A stretch of 64,000 nt of DNA from Nannocystis pusilla (GTDB lineage: Bacteria > Myxococcota_A > Polyangia > Nannocystales > Nannocystaceae), in contig NZ_JAPNKE010000002.1 in the NCBI RefSeq assembly GCF_026626665.1, forward strand, positions 8,824,001 through 8,888,000. The letters run 5' to 3'. A model generated the notes under the pieces. It did no database searches, had not been told where the DNA came from, and was given only the letters and a program-made list of their open reading frames with translations. The position numbers and the translations under genes are program-made. This document shows positions 46,253 through 57,048 of the stretch, piece by piece. Positions within the stretch are counted from its first letter, which is position 1. Every line of letters starts with the position of its first letter.

Positions 46253-46808
46253 CGAGGCGCTCTCGGACGCGTTGCCGGCGGAGCTCGAGGCGGCGGGGGT
46301 GATCGGCGACGACGTCGGGCTCGTGGCGTGGGAGCGGCTGCACGGGGCGAGCCCGCCTGCGCCGTGGGCGAGCCGCGAGGAGGCGCCGGCCCACGCGGTC
46401 CGCTACGGGACGCGCGAGTTCGACTTCTGGGCCCGCTGGTGCGCGAAGCGTCGCGCCGAGGGTTCACTGGCAGCCTGGTTGGCCGCGGTGGCGCCAGCGC
46501 CGGAGCCGTGGAGGGCGGTGCGCGAGGCGGTGGAATCCGGGACGCCGGTCGAGCCGCCGAGCAGCCACGTGTACGAGCGCGCGGGGGTGCTGCTGGCGGC
46601 CCACGCCACGCTGCCGGCCCCGTGGGCGCTCGGCGAGGAGGCCGGGTCGCTGCGCGAGAAGTTCGACGAACACGACAGCTACGCCGACGCGTGGAGCCTG
46701 TGGGTGCGCCATCGCTTCGACGATCCGAAGACGTGGCACGAGTACCTGCAGGCGCAGCCGCACCACCCGAAGGCGTGGGCGAAGGCGGTGACGCGGCTGT
46801 CGCGGTGA
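46221..46808 (+). CDS. Double W-rich repeat protein
   Basis: 195 residues from ATG 46221. Two further copies of the 60-residue unit: PPAPWASREEAPAHAVRYGT with FDFWARWCAKRRAEGSLAAW at about residues 35-100, and LPAPWALGEEAGSLREKFDE with DAWSLWVRHRFDDPKTWHEY at about 120-190. All units share an opening P-A-P-W-A, a charged/aromatic middle and evenly spaced tryptophans. It reads as a helical repeat protein, probably soluble. It overlaps the end of the first gene by 32 bases in another frame. A compound CATG hairpin follows the stop. Confidence 0.6.
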   Translation: MSTVMPKLRASEALSDALPAELEAAGVIGDDVGLVAWERLHGASPPAPWASREEAPAHAVRYGTREFDFWARWCAKRRAEGSLAAWLAAVAPAPEPWRAVREAVESGTPVEPPSSHVYERAGVLLAAHATLPAPWALGEEAGSLREKFDEHDSYADAWSLWVRHRFDDPKTWHEYLQAQPHHPKAWAKAVTRLSR

Positions 46809-46810
46809 TG

Positions 46811-46877
46811 AAAGACATGTCTCTCAGAGCATGTCTTTTCTGAAATGCTTATGGGACATGTCTTCATGGGCATGTCC
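46811..46877. repeat. Two CATG hairpins at a convergent junction
   Basis: AAAGACATG (46811-46819) pairs CATGTCTTT (46830-46838); GGACATG (46854-46860) pairs CATGTCC (46871-46877). Both lie between the stops at 46808 and 46901. The second has nearly the same sequence as the copy at 14047. Confidence 0.65.
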
Positions 46878-46900
46878 TCGAGGTCATTGAGGCGGCCGCG

Positions 46901-48058
46901 TCAGGCGCGGCCGATCGCCAGCAAGGTCGCGGGCGGCTCCTGCATCACGATCGCCGTGGCGTCGCCGCCGAGGCGGGCGGCCACCGGGAGGAGCAGGCGG
47001 TCGCGCAGCCAGCGGGCGACGGGACTCGTGATCTCGGCGAGCGCGCCCATGCTGCCGGCAGCGCGGGCGACTCGCTGCACCGCGGGCCGGCGCCGCCGCT
47101 GATAGGCGTCGAGGCCGCTCGGCAGGTCGGCGGCGCGGCGCAGCTCGTCGAGCAGGACTGCGGCGTCGACCAGGGCGCTGTTGGCCCCCTGGCCGAGGTT
47201 GGGCGACATGGCGTGGGCGGCGTCGCCGAGCAGGGCGAGGCGACCGTCGACCCACCGCTGACAATCGACGCGGATCACGCGATTGAAGATGAGGTCGTCG
47301 AATCGACGCACCGCGCCGAGCAGGGGGATCGACGGCGGATAGGCGCGGGCCCACACTGCGCGCAGAGCGTCGAGGTCGCGGGCCGCGATCGCGTGGCGGC
47401 ACGCGCGGGCGCCCGCGGAGGCGAAGAAATAGGTGCCGCGGTCGACCGCGAAGCTGCCGAAGATGCCGGCGCCGGTCCAGGCCTCGACGCCCTGGGCGGC
47501 CTCGACGTCGACGAGCGCCCGCAGGTACGCGATGCCCGGCGGACGCACGCGCGCGCCGAAGTCGCCGGCGGTGCGGATCCGCGAATGCACCCCGTCGGCG
47601 CCGACGACCAGATCGGCGCGCTGTTCGACGGTCCGACCGTCGATGCGAGCGATCACCCGGCCGTCCCGCTCGGCGCCGATCACCTCGGCGCCGAACTGCC
47701 GCTCGACGCGAGGCTCGGCCGCGAGGGCGTCGAGCAGCAGGCCCTGCAGGTCGCTGCGCCGGATCATCCGCACGCGCGGGGTGGGCCGCGGGGGCGCGAG
47801 CATGAGCCGGCTGCGCCCGTCGACGATCGCGGGCGAGTCGACGGCGCGACCGTGCGCGGCGATCGCAGGGCCGAGGCCGATCGACTCGAGCACTGCGAGG
47901 CCGTTCTCGGCGAGGCCGATGCCGGCCCCGACGGCGCGCGGCTGGGCGACCTTCTCGAGCAAGGTGACGCGGGCTCCGGCGCGCGCGAGGAGGAGGGCCG
48001 TGGCCGCGCCGCCAGTGGCGCTGCCGACGACGAGGACGTGGAGCTGCGAGAGGTTCAT
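46901..48058 (-). CDS. FAD-dependent monooxygenase (UbiH/PHBH-like)
   Basis: 385 residues. FAD-binding motifs: LHVLVVGSATGGAATALLLA, where the second Gly of the usual G-x-G-x-x-G is replaced (G-S-A-T-G-G), DLVVGADGVHSRIR (D-G) and GRLALLGDAAHAMSPNLGQG (G-D-A-A-H). The substrate domain is beta/alpha and short; no thioredoxin-like C-terminus. This is an aromatic hydroxylase or epoxidase of unknown substrate. It is divergently transcribed from the AraC-type regulator at 48150 across 91 bases, a typical layout for a regulated catabolic or resistance enzyme. Confidence 0.85.
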   Translation of the reverse strand: MNLSQLHVLVVGSATGGAATALLLARAGARVTLLEKVAQPRAVGAGIGLAENGLAVLESIGLGPAIAAHGRAVDSPAIVDGRSRLMLAPPRPTPRVRMIRRSDLQGLLLDALAAEPRVERQFGAEVIGAERDGRVIARIDGRTVEQRADLVVGADGVHSRIRTAGDFGARVRPPGIAYLRALVDVEAAQGVEAWTGAGIFGSFAVDRGTYFFASAGARACRHAIAARDLDALRAVWARAYPPSIPLLGAVRRFDDLIFNRVIRVDCQRWVDGRLALLGDAAHAMSPNLGQGANSALVDAAVLLDELRRAADLPSGLDAYQRRRRPAVQRVARAAGSMGALAEITSPVARWLRDRLLLPVAARLGGDATAIVMQEPPATLLAIGRA

Positions 48059-48149
48059 GGCGAGGAGGATGAGGCGCGGCGCCGCAGGCCGCCTTGACCG
48101 CGGTCGCCAAGCTTGTGGCTTTGCCGGCCATCGTCGACAATCCGCGCGG

Positions 48150-49166
48150 ATGGCGAGCCCCTCGGTCCTGGCGGCGATGACGACGCAGGTGCTGGCGGCG
48201 GCGGAGAGCCTCGGGGCGGAGGTGCCGGCGATCGTGCGCGAGGCGGGGATCGATCCGTCGCTGCTGGCGGACCCGGACGCCCGGGTGCCGCTCGAGCGAC
48301 ACCTGAGGATGTGGGAGATCCTGTCGCGCCGCGGCGACGGGCTGCACATCGGCGCGCGGATCGGGATCGCCGCGCTCGGGGTGATCGGCTACGCGATGCA
48401 GCACGAGGCGACCGTGGGCGACGCGCTCGAATGGCAGCAGCGCGTCGGCGCGGTGCTGTACCCGGGCCTGGTGCCGCAGCTGGAGCGACGATGCGACGCG
48501 GCGGGCGATTATATGGTGTTCGTGCGCGCGATGGTGCCGGCGTTCGCACGGCTGCGCGAGCCGATCTTCGCCCAGGCGGCGTCGATCGTGGCGATGATGC
48601 GCGCGCTGGCGGGTGGGGCGGCGCGGCCGGCGTTCGTGGCACTGCCGCTGTCGCGGCCCGGCGATCCGCGCGAGGTCGAGGCGTACTTCGCCTGCCCGGT
48701 GGCCTGGGAGGCGCCGCTGCTGCAGATCGGGTTCGATGCGCAATTGCTGGCAGTGCCGCTGCCGCGCGCCGATCCGCAGCTGTTCGGTTACCTGGCGCGG
48801 CGCGCCGAGTCGATGCTTCTTTCAGAAAGAATGCCTGCCGACGCGAGCTGGGCCGACCGGGTGCGGCGAGAGATCGGCGCGGCCCTGGCGGAGGGCGAGC
48901 CGCGGCTGCAAGCGGTGGCGAAGCGCCTGGCGGTGTCGGAGCGGACGCTGCACCGGCGACTCCTCGACGAGCAGACCAATTTCGCCGGGCTGGTCGAGGA
49001 GGCCCGGCACGCGCGGGCGCTGCAATTGCTGGCGGACCGCTCGCTCAGCGCGTCCGAGGTGGCGGTGCTGCTCGGTTACGCCGAGCCGGCGGCGTTCTTC
49101 CGCGCATTCAAGCGCTGGACCGGCGAGACGCCGCAGGGCTGGCGTCGGCGCGGCGAGACGGGCTGA
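48150..49166 (+). CDS. AraC-family transcriptional regulator
   Basis: 338 residues. N-terminal Arabinose_bd/AraC_N-type domain (AIVREAGIDPSLLADPDARV, RRGDGLHIGARIGIAALGVI, RPAFVALPLSRPGD), then a C-terminal double helix-turn-helix: PRLQAVAKRLAVSERTLHRR and DRSLSASEVAVLLGYAEPAA with FFRAFKRWTGETPQGWRR. Likely activates the divergent FAD monooxygenase gene in response to an aromatic or lipid ligand. The 91-base divergent promoter region contains no obvious palindrome. Confidence 0.9.
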   Translation: MASPSVLAAMTTQVLAAAESLGAEVPAIVREAGIDPSLLADPDARVPLERHLRMWEILSRRGDGLHIGARIGIAALGVIGYAMQHEATVGDALEWQQRVGAVLYPGLVPQLERRCDAAGDYMVFVRAMVPAFARLREPIFAQAASIVAMMRALAGGAARPAFVALPLSRPGDPREVEAYFACPVAWEAPLLQIGFDAQLLAVPLPRADPQLFGYLARRAESMLLSERMPADASWADRVRREIGAALAEGEPRLQAVAKRLAVSERTLHRRLLDEQTNFAGLVEEARHARALQLLADRSLSASEVAVLLGYAEPAAFFRAFKRWTGETPQGWRRRGETG

Positions 49167-49383
49167 GAGGGCGGAATGATCGCAGTGAACATTCACGCGG
49201 GACGTGGCATTGCCGTGCGAATGCATGGGGCGGCGAAACGCGCGGGTGCCGTCAATCGACTGCCATTATAGGCAGTCCACACCCTGAATAAAATACTGCG
49301 CGGAACTGACCATTGAGGGGAGCGCGGGCCCGCGCGGCTGTGGGCGCGCGGGCGCGTCGGGGTGCGGCGCCGGCTTCGCGGGT
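49167..49383. other. Convergent intergenic region with small hairpins
   Basis: 217 bases between the AraC gene and the opposite DUF2156 gene. ACTGCC-ATTATA-GGCAGT (49259-49276) is a perfect 6 bp hairpin, followed by an AT-rich AATAAAATACTG stretch. Terminator-like. Confidence 0.4.
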
Positions 49384-50349
49384 TCAGGGGGTGGCTCGCC
49401 AGATCCGCAGCAAGATTCGACCGAGCTGGACCGGGCGGTAGCTCTCCTTGGCGCGCACCAGCGAGGGCGAGCCGGCGCCGTCGCCGGTGTTGATCAGGGC
49501 GTCGTCGTCCAGGAGGCGGCAGAACTCGCGGAAGATGAATTGCGAGGCGCCCGGGACGTCGAGGTCGGTCTTTTCGAACAGCACGTTGACGACGCCGGTC
49601 GGCAGACGCTCGCCGAGGGTGATGCCGGCGAGGGTGTCGCCGATCATGAGGCGCACGCCGAACAGCCCCAGGGCGTCGAAGTGTTGCATGGCGGCGGCGA
49701 GGGCGAAGGCCTCCTCGTCGTGGGCGTGGTCCTGCTCGCCGCCGCGCTGGCTCAGCCACAGGCGGGTCAGCCTGGCCACGGCGTCGGCGTCGCACTGGCG
49801 CAGCGGCTCGGCGCGGGCGCTGGGGTAGGTGCGCAGCAGCTGGTTGATGTCGTTGCGCTTCGACTTGTAGCGGGCGCCGCGGAGCTCGACCATCTCGCTG
49901 CGGCGGTAGAGGAAGTCGGGGCTGCCGGGCACGAGCTCGAGGGTGTGGCCGCGGAGCCAGCCGTCGCCGTGCTCGCGCAGGCGGGCGACGCACTCGGGGG
50001 CGACGAAGCGCAGCTCGCCGACGACCGGGCCGGTGTTGGCCCGCTCGAGCAGGGCGACGCACGCCTCGAACGCGGCGGCCTCTTGCCACGGCGCGCCCAG
50101 CGGGGGCAGCTGCATCGACAGGACGCCGTCACGCTCGCCGAACAGCCCCAGCGAGCCCGCGACCGAGGCGATGAACAGGCGCTGGCTGAGCTGCCAACAG
50201 ACGTTGTTGGCGAAGCTGTAGTCCGACAGCGAGACGCCGGCGGCCGCCAGAGCCCGGTCGAAGGCAGGCTTGTGGTCGAGCGCCAGCGGCTCGATGGTCC
50301 AGGGAGCAGGTTGTAAGAGGGTGTCGAGGGGTCGACTGGGGTCAGGCAT
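49384..50349 (-). CDS. DUF2156 / phosphatidylglycerol lysyltransferase-like protein
   Basis: 321 residues from MPDPSRPLDTLLQPAPWTIE at 50349. The acyl-CoA-like fold blocks: SLSDYSFANNVCWQ, LSMQLPPLGAPWQEAAAFEA, RFVAPECVARLREHGDGWLR, the family's DFLYRRSEMVELRGARYKSK with RNDINQLLRTYP, IGDTLAGITLGERLPTGVVN and SQFIFREFCRLLDDD with the closing TGDG motif. The DUF2156 domain is the catalytic half of MprF-type aminoacyl transferases; here it is alone and without membrane helices. Lipid or polar-group aminoacylation is a possible but unproven function. Confidence 0.75.
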   Translation of the reverse strand: MPDPSRPLDTLLQPAPWTIEPLALDHKPAFDRALAAAGVSLSDYSFANNVCWQLSQRLFIASVAGSLGLFGERDGVLSMQLPPLGAPWQEAAAFEACVALLERANTGPVVGELRFVAPECVARLREHGDGWLRGHTLELVPGSPDFLYRRSEMVELRGARYKSKRNDINQLLRTYPSARAEPLRQCDADAVARLTRLWLSQRGGEQDHAHDEEAFALAAAMQHFDALGLFGVRLMIGDTLAGITLGERLPTGVVNVLFEKTDLDVPGASQFIFREFCRLLDDDALINTGDGAGSPSLVRAKESYRPVQLGRILLRIWRATP

Positions 50350-51330
50350 GCAGGAGCCGACACAGGGGCGGCTGGATCGCGACCCTAGCACCGTGTCTGT
50401 CGGCTGTCACGGGGAGGGTGAACCGGTCGGCCGCGGCGCGAGCCGCGAGCGGAAGACCGGGGGGTGCAGACCTGCCCTCGGGTCATTGCCCCGGCGCGAG
50501 GCTGCCCGCGGCCGGGGCGATTGGTGGGAGTGGGAGGGCGATTGCGGGTAGTATTATGAAATGTGTTTCATCGCAGTCGCCGCCGGATTCGGGGGTCGGT
50601 GGTGTGACCTACGCGGGCTCGATGCGAATCGGCTGGGAGCGGGCGGCCTGCTGCACCTGCTCGGCGGGCTCGGGTCGCTCTCGCGGATCAGCACCGGAAT
50701 CCCTCGGCACGGGCACCTGGGCGCCTTCCTGCGCGAGCCGCCGCTCTCGAGCAGCCTGCGCGGGGGGGCGCTGAGGACGAGTTCGGATGCTGCCGTTCTC
50801 GACCGTGAGATACTGGCGCAGGGGAGCGGACAGCATGACGCCGGGACGGCCGGCCACGCTCGAATGCGCGAACGAGGACGGACCGCGAAGTCGGGTATGC
50901 GAGTGGTCTCTTCAGAGGCGTTGAACTTGATTCAACGAAGGTCGATGGTCGAGCGTCGATTGCCGATCGGACGGCAGGTATCGCGGAATGAGGAGAGTGG
51001 AATCGAGGGACGAGGTCGTGCTCATTGTGAGTTCGGCGCTGCACGAATGACATTCGGACGTCAACGGAGGGATCGCTTCGTACTCACAGGTACGGGCGTC
51101 GAGGTCGTCGGCGAGGCCCGCGGGCCGGACGGTGACCTGTGCGGGCGACGCTCTCCTCTCCTCGGCGCCTTCACGGCCCCTCGCCGTGGGCATTCGAGCG
51201 AGCTCGTCGCCCCGGCGCTCGCTCTCAAGCCGCGCGCAATCGTCTCTTGTCGTGAGATGCCGCCGCGAGTAGGCTCGTTCGAGGCCGCGCAATGCGATAC
51301 TGCCTCGCCCGGTGACCGGATATCGACGCC
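50350..51330. other. 981-base interval without a confident gene
   Basis: Between the DUF2156 start and the eCIS-type gene. ATGAAA-TGTG-TTTCAT (50555-50570) is a small AT-richer inverted repeat. Two overlapping frames exist (50561-51334 plus, 50609-50857 minus) but neither has a recognisable family; the plus one is Arg-rich and the minus one is short. Promoter elements for the large downstream gene are likely here. Confidence 0.45.
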
Positions 51331-54008
51331 ATGACATACGCACCCCTGAAGCCGCGAATCGTCGCCCCGGCGGCCCGACAGCCGCATAAGAAGCCATCGA
51401 CGCTCAAGGGAATGGGGCTCGGTCCGGTGCACGCATCGGATCCTCGAACCAAGCTCGTCGTCGGCGAGTCGAACGACCCGCTCGGCGCGGACTTCTCGAA
51501 CGTCGGGGCGGCTGACAGCGAGTCGCACATCCACGCGGCGAAGCCCGCAGTCGCCGTGCAACCGCGGCTCGAGGTCGGACCGGCGGATTCGCCGCTCGAG
51601 GAAGAGGCCGACGCGGTCGCCGAGGTGGTGACGCAGCGCCTCGCGGGCACCGACGGCGACGGACCGGGGTTGCGACCCTCGATCTCTTCGACTCGCGAGT
51701 CCAGGCTGCAACGCTCCTGTGCCGCCTGTTCGCAGCGAGACGAGGACGAAGTGGGAATGTCACTACAGCGGCGCGCGAGCGAGCTCCAGCCCGCTCGGCG
51801 TGCGGTGGAGCTGTCGTCATTGGCGCAAGTCAGGGCCGAAGGCGGGCGGCAGATCCCGCTGCGGGTGCGCGCTCCGCTTGAATCGATGCTGGGGCACGAC
51901 TTCTCCTCCGTACGCATCCACACCGGCCCGCTGGCACGACGGGTCGCCAGAGGCCTCGGCGCCGAGGCCTTCACGTCGCGCAACGATGTCGTGTTCGCCC
52001 GCGATCGCTACCGCCCCGATACGCCCGAGGGCCTCAACCTCCTGGCGCACGAGCTCGTCCACACGATCCAGCAGCGTGCGTCACGACCGATGTCGAACGC
52101 TCTGCCCGTCGCGCGCGCGCCGACGCACGCGCAGGCGCGCATGGCTCCGCCATCCGTCGAGGAGCAGCCGGGCGAGGAGGTGTGCAGCCCCTGGGCGGCC
52201 GTCCTTTGCGAGCAGGTCGACCTGACCACTGTTGCGCGCGATGTCCAGCTCGAGGCGCTCCGCGAGCTGGCCCGCGAGATCGATCGGGTCGAAGCGGAGC
52301 TGCGCGAGAGCGAGGGCTGGAGCGGCGATGGTGCGGCGACCTCGAAGCTGGCGCAATCGGCGATGAAGGGGCTGCGAGACAAGGCGACGGCCGTGGTCGC
52401 AGCGGGGCCCGAGAAGCCGACGCCGTACAAGCCGCCGGACAAGGGGGCGTCTTCGGCGAGGAGCGCCTCGAGATGCTCCTCAGGGCCATGATCGTGCGCC
52501 TGCGGACGATCGAGCTGCGGCGAGAAGGAGACGACCCGGCCACGGCCGCGTCCACGGTCTTGATCGATTGGCAGCACCGGATGGACACGTCCAAGCTCGG
52601 CAGACCTCCGGCGAGCGAACCGACGCCTCATGATATCCGCGCGTTCACTGCCGACTTCGTGCTGACACAGCACGCCGTCCGCGCCGCGGACCTGGACGGC
52701 AACCTCCAGGCGGTGGAAGACCTGGTCACGGCCATCGAGCTGCGCCGCAAAGCCCTGCGCGAGCATTCTCGCCAGGGACAACCCATCGAGAACTACTTCG
52801 TGCACCTCCAGCCGTTCGTGCAGGCCGCGATCGACGAGCTCGTCCGGCGGGCGGCCAGCAAACAAGCCATCAGGGAGGAACTGCGGCGGCTGTTCGTCGT
52901 CCTGAAGCGCCTCGAAGGCGTGGTCTTCCGCGAGATCCCGGATCCGTCCGACTCCGAACGCAACGTGCGGCTCGGGTCGCTCCAGGTCGACAGCACGAAG
53001 GGGCCGCTCGATGCCTCGGAGGGCCGACATGACGACTTCTTCGGCACGAAGGCCAGCGTAAAGGTCTACCCCTACAGCGTCGAGGGCGGGTTCGACCAGG
53101 GCCAGCTACAACTCTCCATCTTGGAGCTCACGCGGTCGCGGATCAAACAGGTCGAGTTCCTGGCCGAGATCTACGGGAACCGGCTCCATCGGTCCGACGA
53201 AACGGACGCGACCGACAAGGTCCGCGCCGAACTGGCGCAGCTCGACGGCAGGGGCTTCGATCTGCACAGCGACTCGGATTGGCGCGAGTACCTTCTCAAG
53301 CGCCTCCACGAGCATCGGCAGACGGGGGCCACGGACGAGGTGGCCTATCGCGACCTGGTCGAGACGGTCCGCATTTACTTCGCCACGTTCGCGGTCCATA
53401 GTCCGTACAATATCGAGGACTTCGGCGACAGCTACATCGATCGCGATTTCCGCGCGCGCTGTCCGGCCAGCTCATCCACGATTGCGGGGTCTACGCCCTG
53501 CGCGTGGCCTATATGCTGTCGCTGGTGCGCAAGGAGCTCGGCCTCACGTTCCACTTCGTGCGGCTGCCGTTCCACTTCGCCCTGGTGATCCGCGGGGGCG
53601 ACGGCCTCCCCACGCTCATCGTCAACAACGACGACCTCGAGTGGGTGGAGGACGGAGCGGCCCGAGCTGGTCAAGCAGCACAACCTGGGCGAGGCCCAGC
53701 TCGCGGGCGAGCTGGCGAGCCACCACTTCGCCCCCGGCACGCGGATGCCGTTCTTCACCAGCGAGCTCGGCCCGCGGGACTTCGACAAGAAATCGATGTG
53801 GCGCGAGTACAAGGAGCTGTCGGGCAAAAATCCGTTCTCCGAGGCGGTCGCGGACCCTGCGAGTCCGCTCCACGGGCGCGACCTCGCTTACCTCGAGTAC
53901 ATGCGCACCGCCATCGACGCATTCAACGAATCGGTGTACGTCCTGTGGACCGGCACGCTCCCTCGCTATGGCGTTCGAGCCGAGGGCAGCTCCGTAAGTG
54001 CCGAATGA
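51331..54008 (+). CDS. eCIS-type DUF4157 protein with papain-like C-terminal region (three frameshifts)
   Basis: Repaired length about 893 residues. The N-terminal 150 residues are linker; DUF4157 occupies about 180-260 (LGHDFSSVRIHTGPLARRVA, GAEAFTSRNDVVFARDRYRP, LLAHELVHTIQQ), with the zinc motif H240-E-L-V-H244. Such domains mark proteins loaded by extracellular contractile injection systems. The middle is helical; the C-terminal region has IHDCGVYALRVAYMLSLVRK (Cys at 53483), LPFHFALVI (His near 53571) and LIVNNDDLE (Asn near 53620), a papain/transglutaminase-like Cys-His-Asn order. Frameshifts near 52460 (GGGGG missing one G), 53455 and 53660 interrupt the gene. No eCIS sheath, tube or baseplate gene is in the window. 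Confidence 0.7.
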
Positions 54009-54567
54009 GCGGAGGTCCCGACGAGTCCAGGACAGCCGCGGAGTCCATGGCCTGCGAGGTGGAGATCCTGCAGGAATACCGCAGGAAGTCGAGATCACGC
54101 ACGATCAAGGCGATCAACACGTACCTCGCCGCGACGACCACGGCGCTCGCAGCGGTCCCGAGCGCGATACCGCCGCAGCTCGTGCTCGGCTTGGTGCCGT
54201 CCGGGACTCGCTTGCTGAACCTCGGCTCGACGCAGATCCCGGCGCGGACGAGGGGGCTGGAGCCGGGTCTCGCGGCGCAGGGAGCGGCCGAGTCTCATCC
54301 CGAGATCATGTTCGACTCCGGGTCGAGGCCGGCGTCGGCTCCGGCGACGCGTGTCGAATTGATCAACTCCTGATCCTGTCCGTCCAGGACGCCGAGCTCG
54401 ACATGGCGAATGCCGTCGTTCACGGCGATTCGTTCGAGATCTTGTACGCCGATAGCCCGGCGGATCCCGCGACGGGCGTACAGTTCGGAACCAGCGACAA
54501 GGATGCTCCCGCCGAGTACTTACCGCCCTTCGCTCGCCGCGAGTATCAGATCGAGCGGCTGCGGTGA
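54005..54567 (+). CDS. Partner protein of the DUF4157 gene (one frameshift)
   Basis: ATG overlaps the previous stop (ATGA at 54005-54008). The frame shifts near 54370 and continues LILSVQDAELDMANAVVHGD to TGA 54567; about 187 residues when joined. A helical N-terminus (EVEILQEYRRKSRSRTIKAI) is followed by a hydrophobic segment (TYLAATTTALAAVPSAIPPQ) and a soluble beta-rich tail. Translational coupling to the DUF4157 gene suggests a chaperone, immunity or co-effector. No family recognised. Confidence 0.5.
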
Positions 54568-56888
54568 TCACGGCGAGCTCGCTCGAGCGCGTTCGCACGA
54601 CCGCAACGGGAGCACCTCGAGCGTGCCGGTGAAGCGGTCGGCGAGGACGATCTCCGGCCTTCGGTCGTCGTCCACGTCGGCGACGACGAGCCGATGGGCG
54701 CCTGCGCTCGTGCCGAAGACCACCGCCGGCCCGGGGCCCGCCGCGTCGGTGGGCGTGAAGATCTTCAGCGCCGCCTCGCGGTCGGAGAGCGTCACGAGCT
54801 CGTCGGCGCCGTCGCCGTCGAGGTCCCCTACCGCCACCGCCAGCACGTGACCGACTTGCCAGCGCACCGGCGGGGCGAACTCGGCGTCGCTGCGCCCCCA
54901 CAGGACGTGGAGGTGGCGCCGCCGATCGACCACGACGAGCTCGATGTCTCCGTCGCCGTCGAGGTCGCCGGACGCGAGCGCGGCCACGTCGCTCGAATGG
55001 GCGATCTCCTTGGTCGTGCGCCTCATATCGACGAGGTAAGAGCCGGCGGACTCGCCAGGGTCGTCGGTCAAGCTCCCGAGCCGGATCGGCGCTTCACCTG
55101 CACGCACGAGATAGAGCGCGAGCTCGGACTCGTCCTGGGCAAAGTCCGCGCCGTCGAACGACTCTCGATGCGCGTCGCGCACTGACATCAGATAGTCGTC
55201 GGGACCGCCCCCGCGTCGCCGCATCGGTCCGTGCATGCGCGCGACCGCGAGGAGGTCGTCGTGGCCTCGCGGGATCGGCGGAGGCGCGACGAGCTCGGGG
55301 CCGTCTCGCGGGGGCTCGGTCTCGACGCGCTCCGCGGGCTTTGCACGGCCAAATCCGACGCCGAGCTCCTTCCGTCGCGGGGGGCCAGCGGGCGCGACCT
55401 GGCCGCGATCCGGCCCGCACGGGACCCTCGGCGCCGCCTCGCCGCGCCCGAGCGGTCGCAGCCGCAGCGCGCCTTCCTCGAGGACCAGGCGCATGCAGCC
55501 GCCCTCCCGTTCGACCACCACCTCGTCGTCGCCGTCTCGATCGACGTCGAACGCGAGCATCGACCGGATCCCGTCGGCCGGTCGCGGCCCGGCCGGGCGC
55601 AGCGGGAACACCGTGGGATGCACGTAACCGCCTCTGCAACGCTGCGACGTCGAGCACACCATCGCCGGTGAGGTCCTCGACGAGAAGCCGAGACCGTCGA
55701 TCGGGTGCTCGCCGCGCAACGTGAGTGTGTCTCCTTGCAGGCCGTAGATCTGCAGCCGCGGCGAATCGACGCGTTCGGTCGGGTCGAGCGGCGTCAAGGG
55801 GACCGGAGCTCGCGTGTCCGGGAACCGCTCCATCGTCGAGACGACGCCCGCGAAGACCAGGATCTCGGGCGCCGCGTCGCCGTCGAGGTCGCGCACGAGG
55901 ACGCGATGCGGTGACGGAGCGACCTTCGTGAAGCGCTGGGGCATGAAGATCTCCAGGCCCTCGTCGCGGTAGATCGTCAGCCGGCCCGCGTCCTCCGACC
56001 GTTCTCCCAGAGAGACGCCGACCGCCTCGAGGCGGCCGTCGCCGAGGAGGTCGGCGAGCGCTCCCCGGTGGTCCTGCTCGTCTTGCAGCAAATACCATCG
56101 CGGTACATCTCCTCGCGGCGGCGGCGACCCAGGCTCGTGATCGTCTGGGCCCACGAGCGATAGTGAAAGACCGCCAGCTCGGATCCTGGGTCGCTGCGGA
56201 TGTCACCGATAGCCACCGCGCTGGGGCGCCGACCCACGAGGGCACGCCAGACGTCGTGAACGTGACCCTCGCGGTCTGTGCGGAGCACCCGCAAGTTGCC
56301 GTCTCGAGTCTCGGAACCTGACCCGAAAGCCAGCTCGACGGCGCCGTCGCCGTCGAGGTCGCCGGCCGCCAGCGTCAGCGCCGGTTCGTCCAGAGCGAGC
56401 GTCCGCGCGGGCCCCAGAGTCCCGTCGGCGGCGCCGAGGTGCAGGCTGGCCGCGGGCAGGTCACGATGAATCGCGATGACGTCGGGGTTCCCGTCAGCGT
56501 CGACGTCGCCGATCGCGAGGGCGAACGGCGCCGGCGCGGTGCTCACCCGCTGGACCTCGCGCCAGCGGTCGCCGTCGCGGCGCATCAGCGAGAGGTCGTT
56601 CGAGCTCGCGTTCGCCACCACCAGCGCCGGCGATCCGCCGGCGCGCGAGAGCACCGCGAGATCGACCGGCCCCTCGCCGACCGCGAACGAGCGGTCGTCT
56701 GGCAGACACCGCGCGAACTGGCTCCGCTTTCGCCCGGGCCCCGCTGTCGAGTCCGGCGCGACGACCGGGTCGCGCGACCGCGCCGACTCCGAACTTCGCA
56801 CGCAGCCGCTCGGCGCCGGCCAACCTGCGAGGACCGCGACCGCGGCGATTTGCAGCGCCCGCCTCGTCGGTCCGCGTCGGTCCGTCAT
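54568..56888 (-). CDS. FG-GAP repeat lipoprotein (one frameshift)
   Basis: Starts MTDRRGPTRRALQIAAVAVL at 56888, lipobox APSGC. A frameshift near 56098 (one G missing) joins EEMYRDG to YLLQDEQDHRGALADLLGDG. Repaired length about 773 residues. FG-GAP/VCBS-type calcium-binding loops are numerous: DVDADGNPDVIAIH, DLDGDGAVELAFG, DLDGDAAPEILVF, DVDRDGDDEVVVE, DLDGDGDIELVVV, DLDGDGADELVTL, DVDDDRRPEIVLA. They indicate an integrin-alpha-like propeller. An outer-surface adhesin or sugar-binding role is likely. Stops one base after the opposite gene's stop (54567). Confidence 0.8.
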
Positions 56889-57048
56889 TCGTACCTGCAC
56901 GGCCGCTCCAACCTAGCACAGGCCGAGCTCGCCGACTGCGCGGACGGTCGAGGCCGCATGGGGCGAAGGTGTCTCTCCCGTGGGATCTCGAGCGCGCCGC
57001 GGCCCGTCGTGGGCCCGGGCGAGTCGCGGCGCGCGGCGGCGTTCGGGC

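Noticed and set aside
50609..50857. Minus-strand 82-residue Pro/Arg protein
   Set aside because: Plausible composition but no conserved feature; the overlapping plus frame is longer, so neither is reported as a gene.
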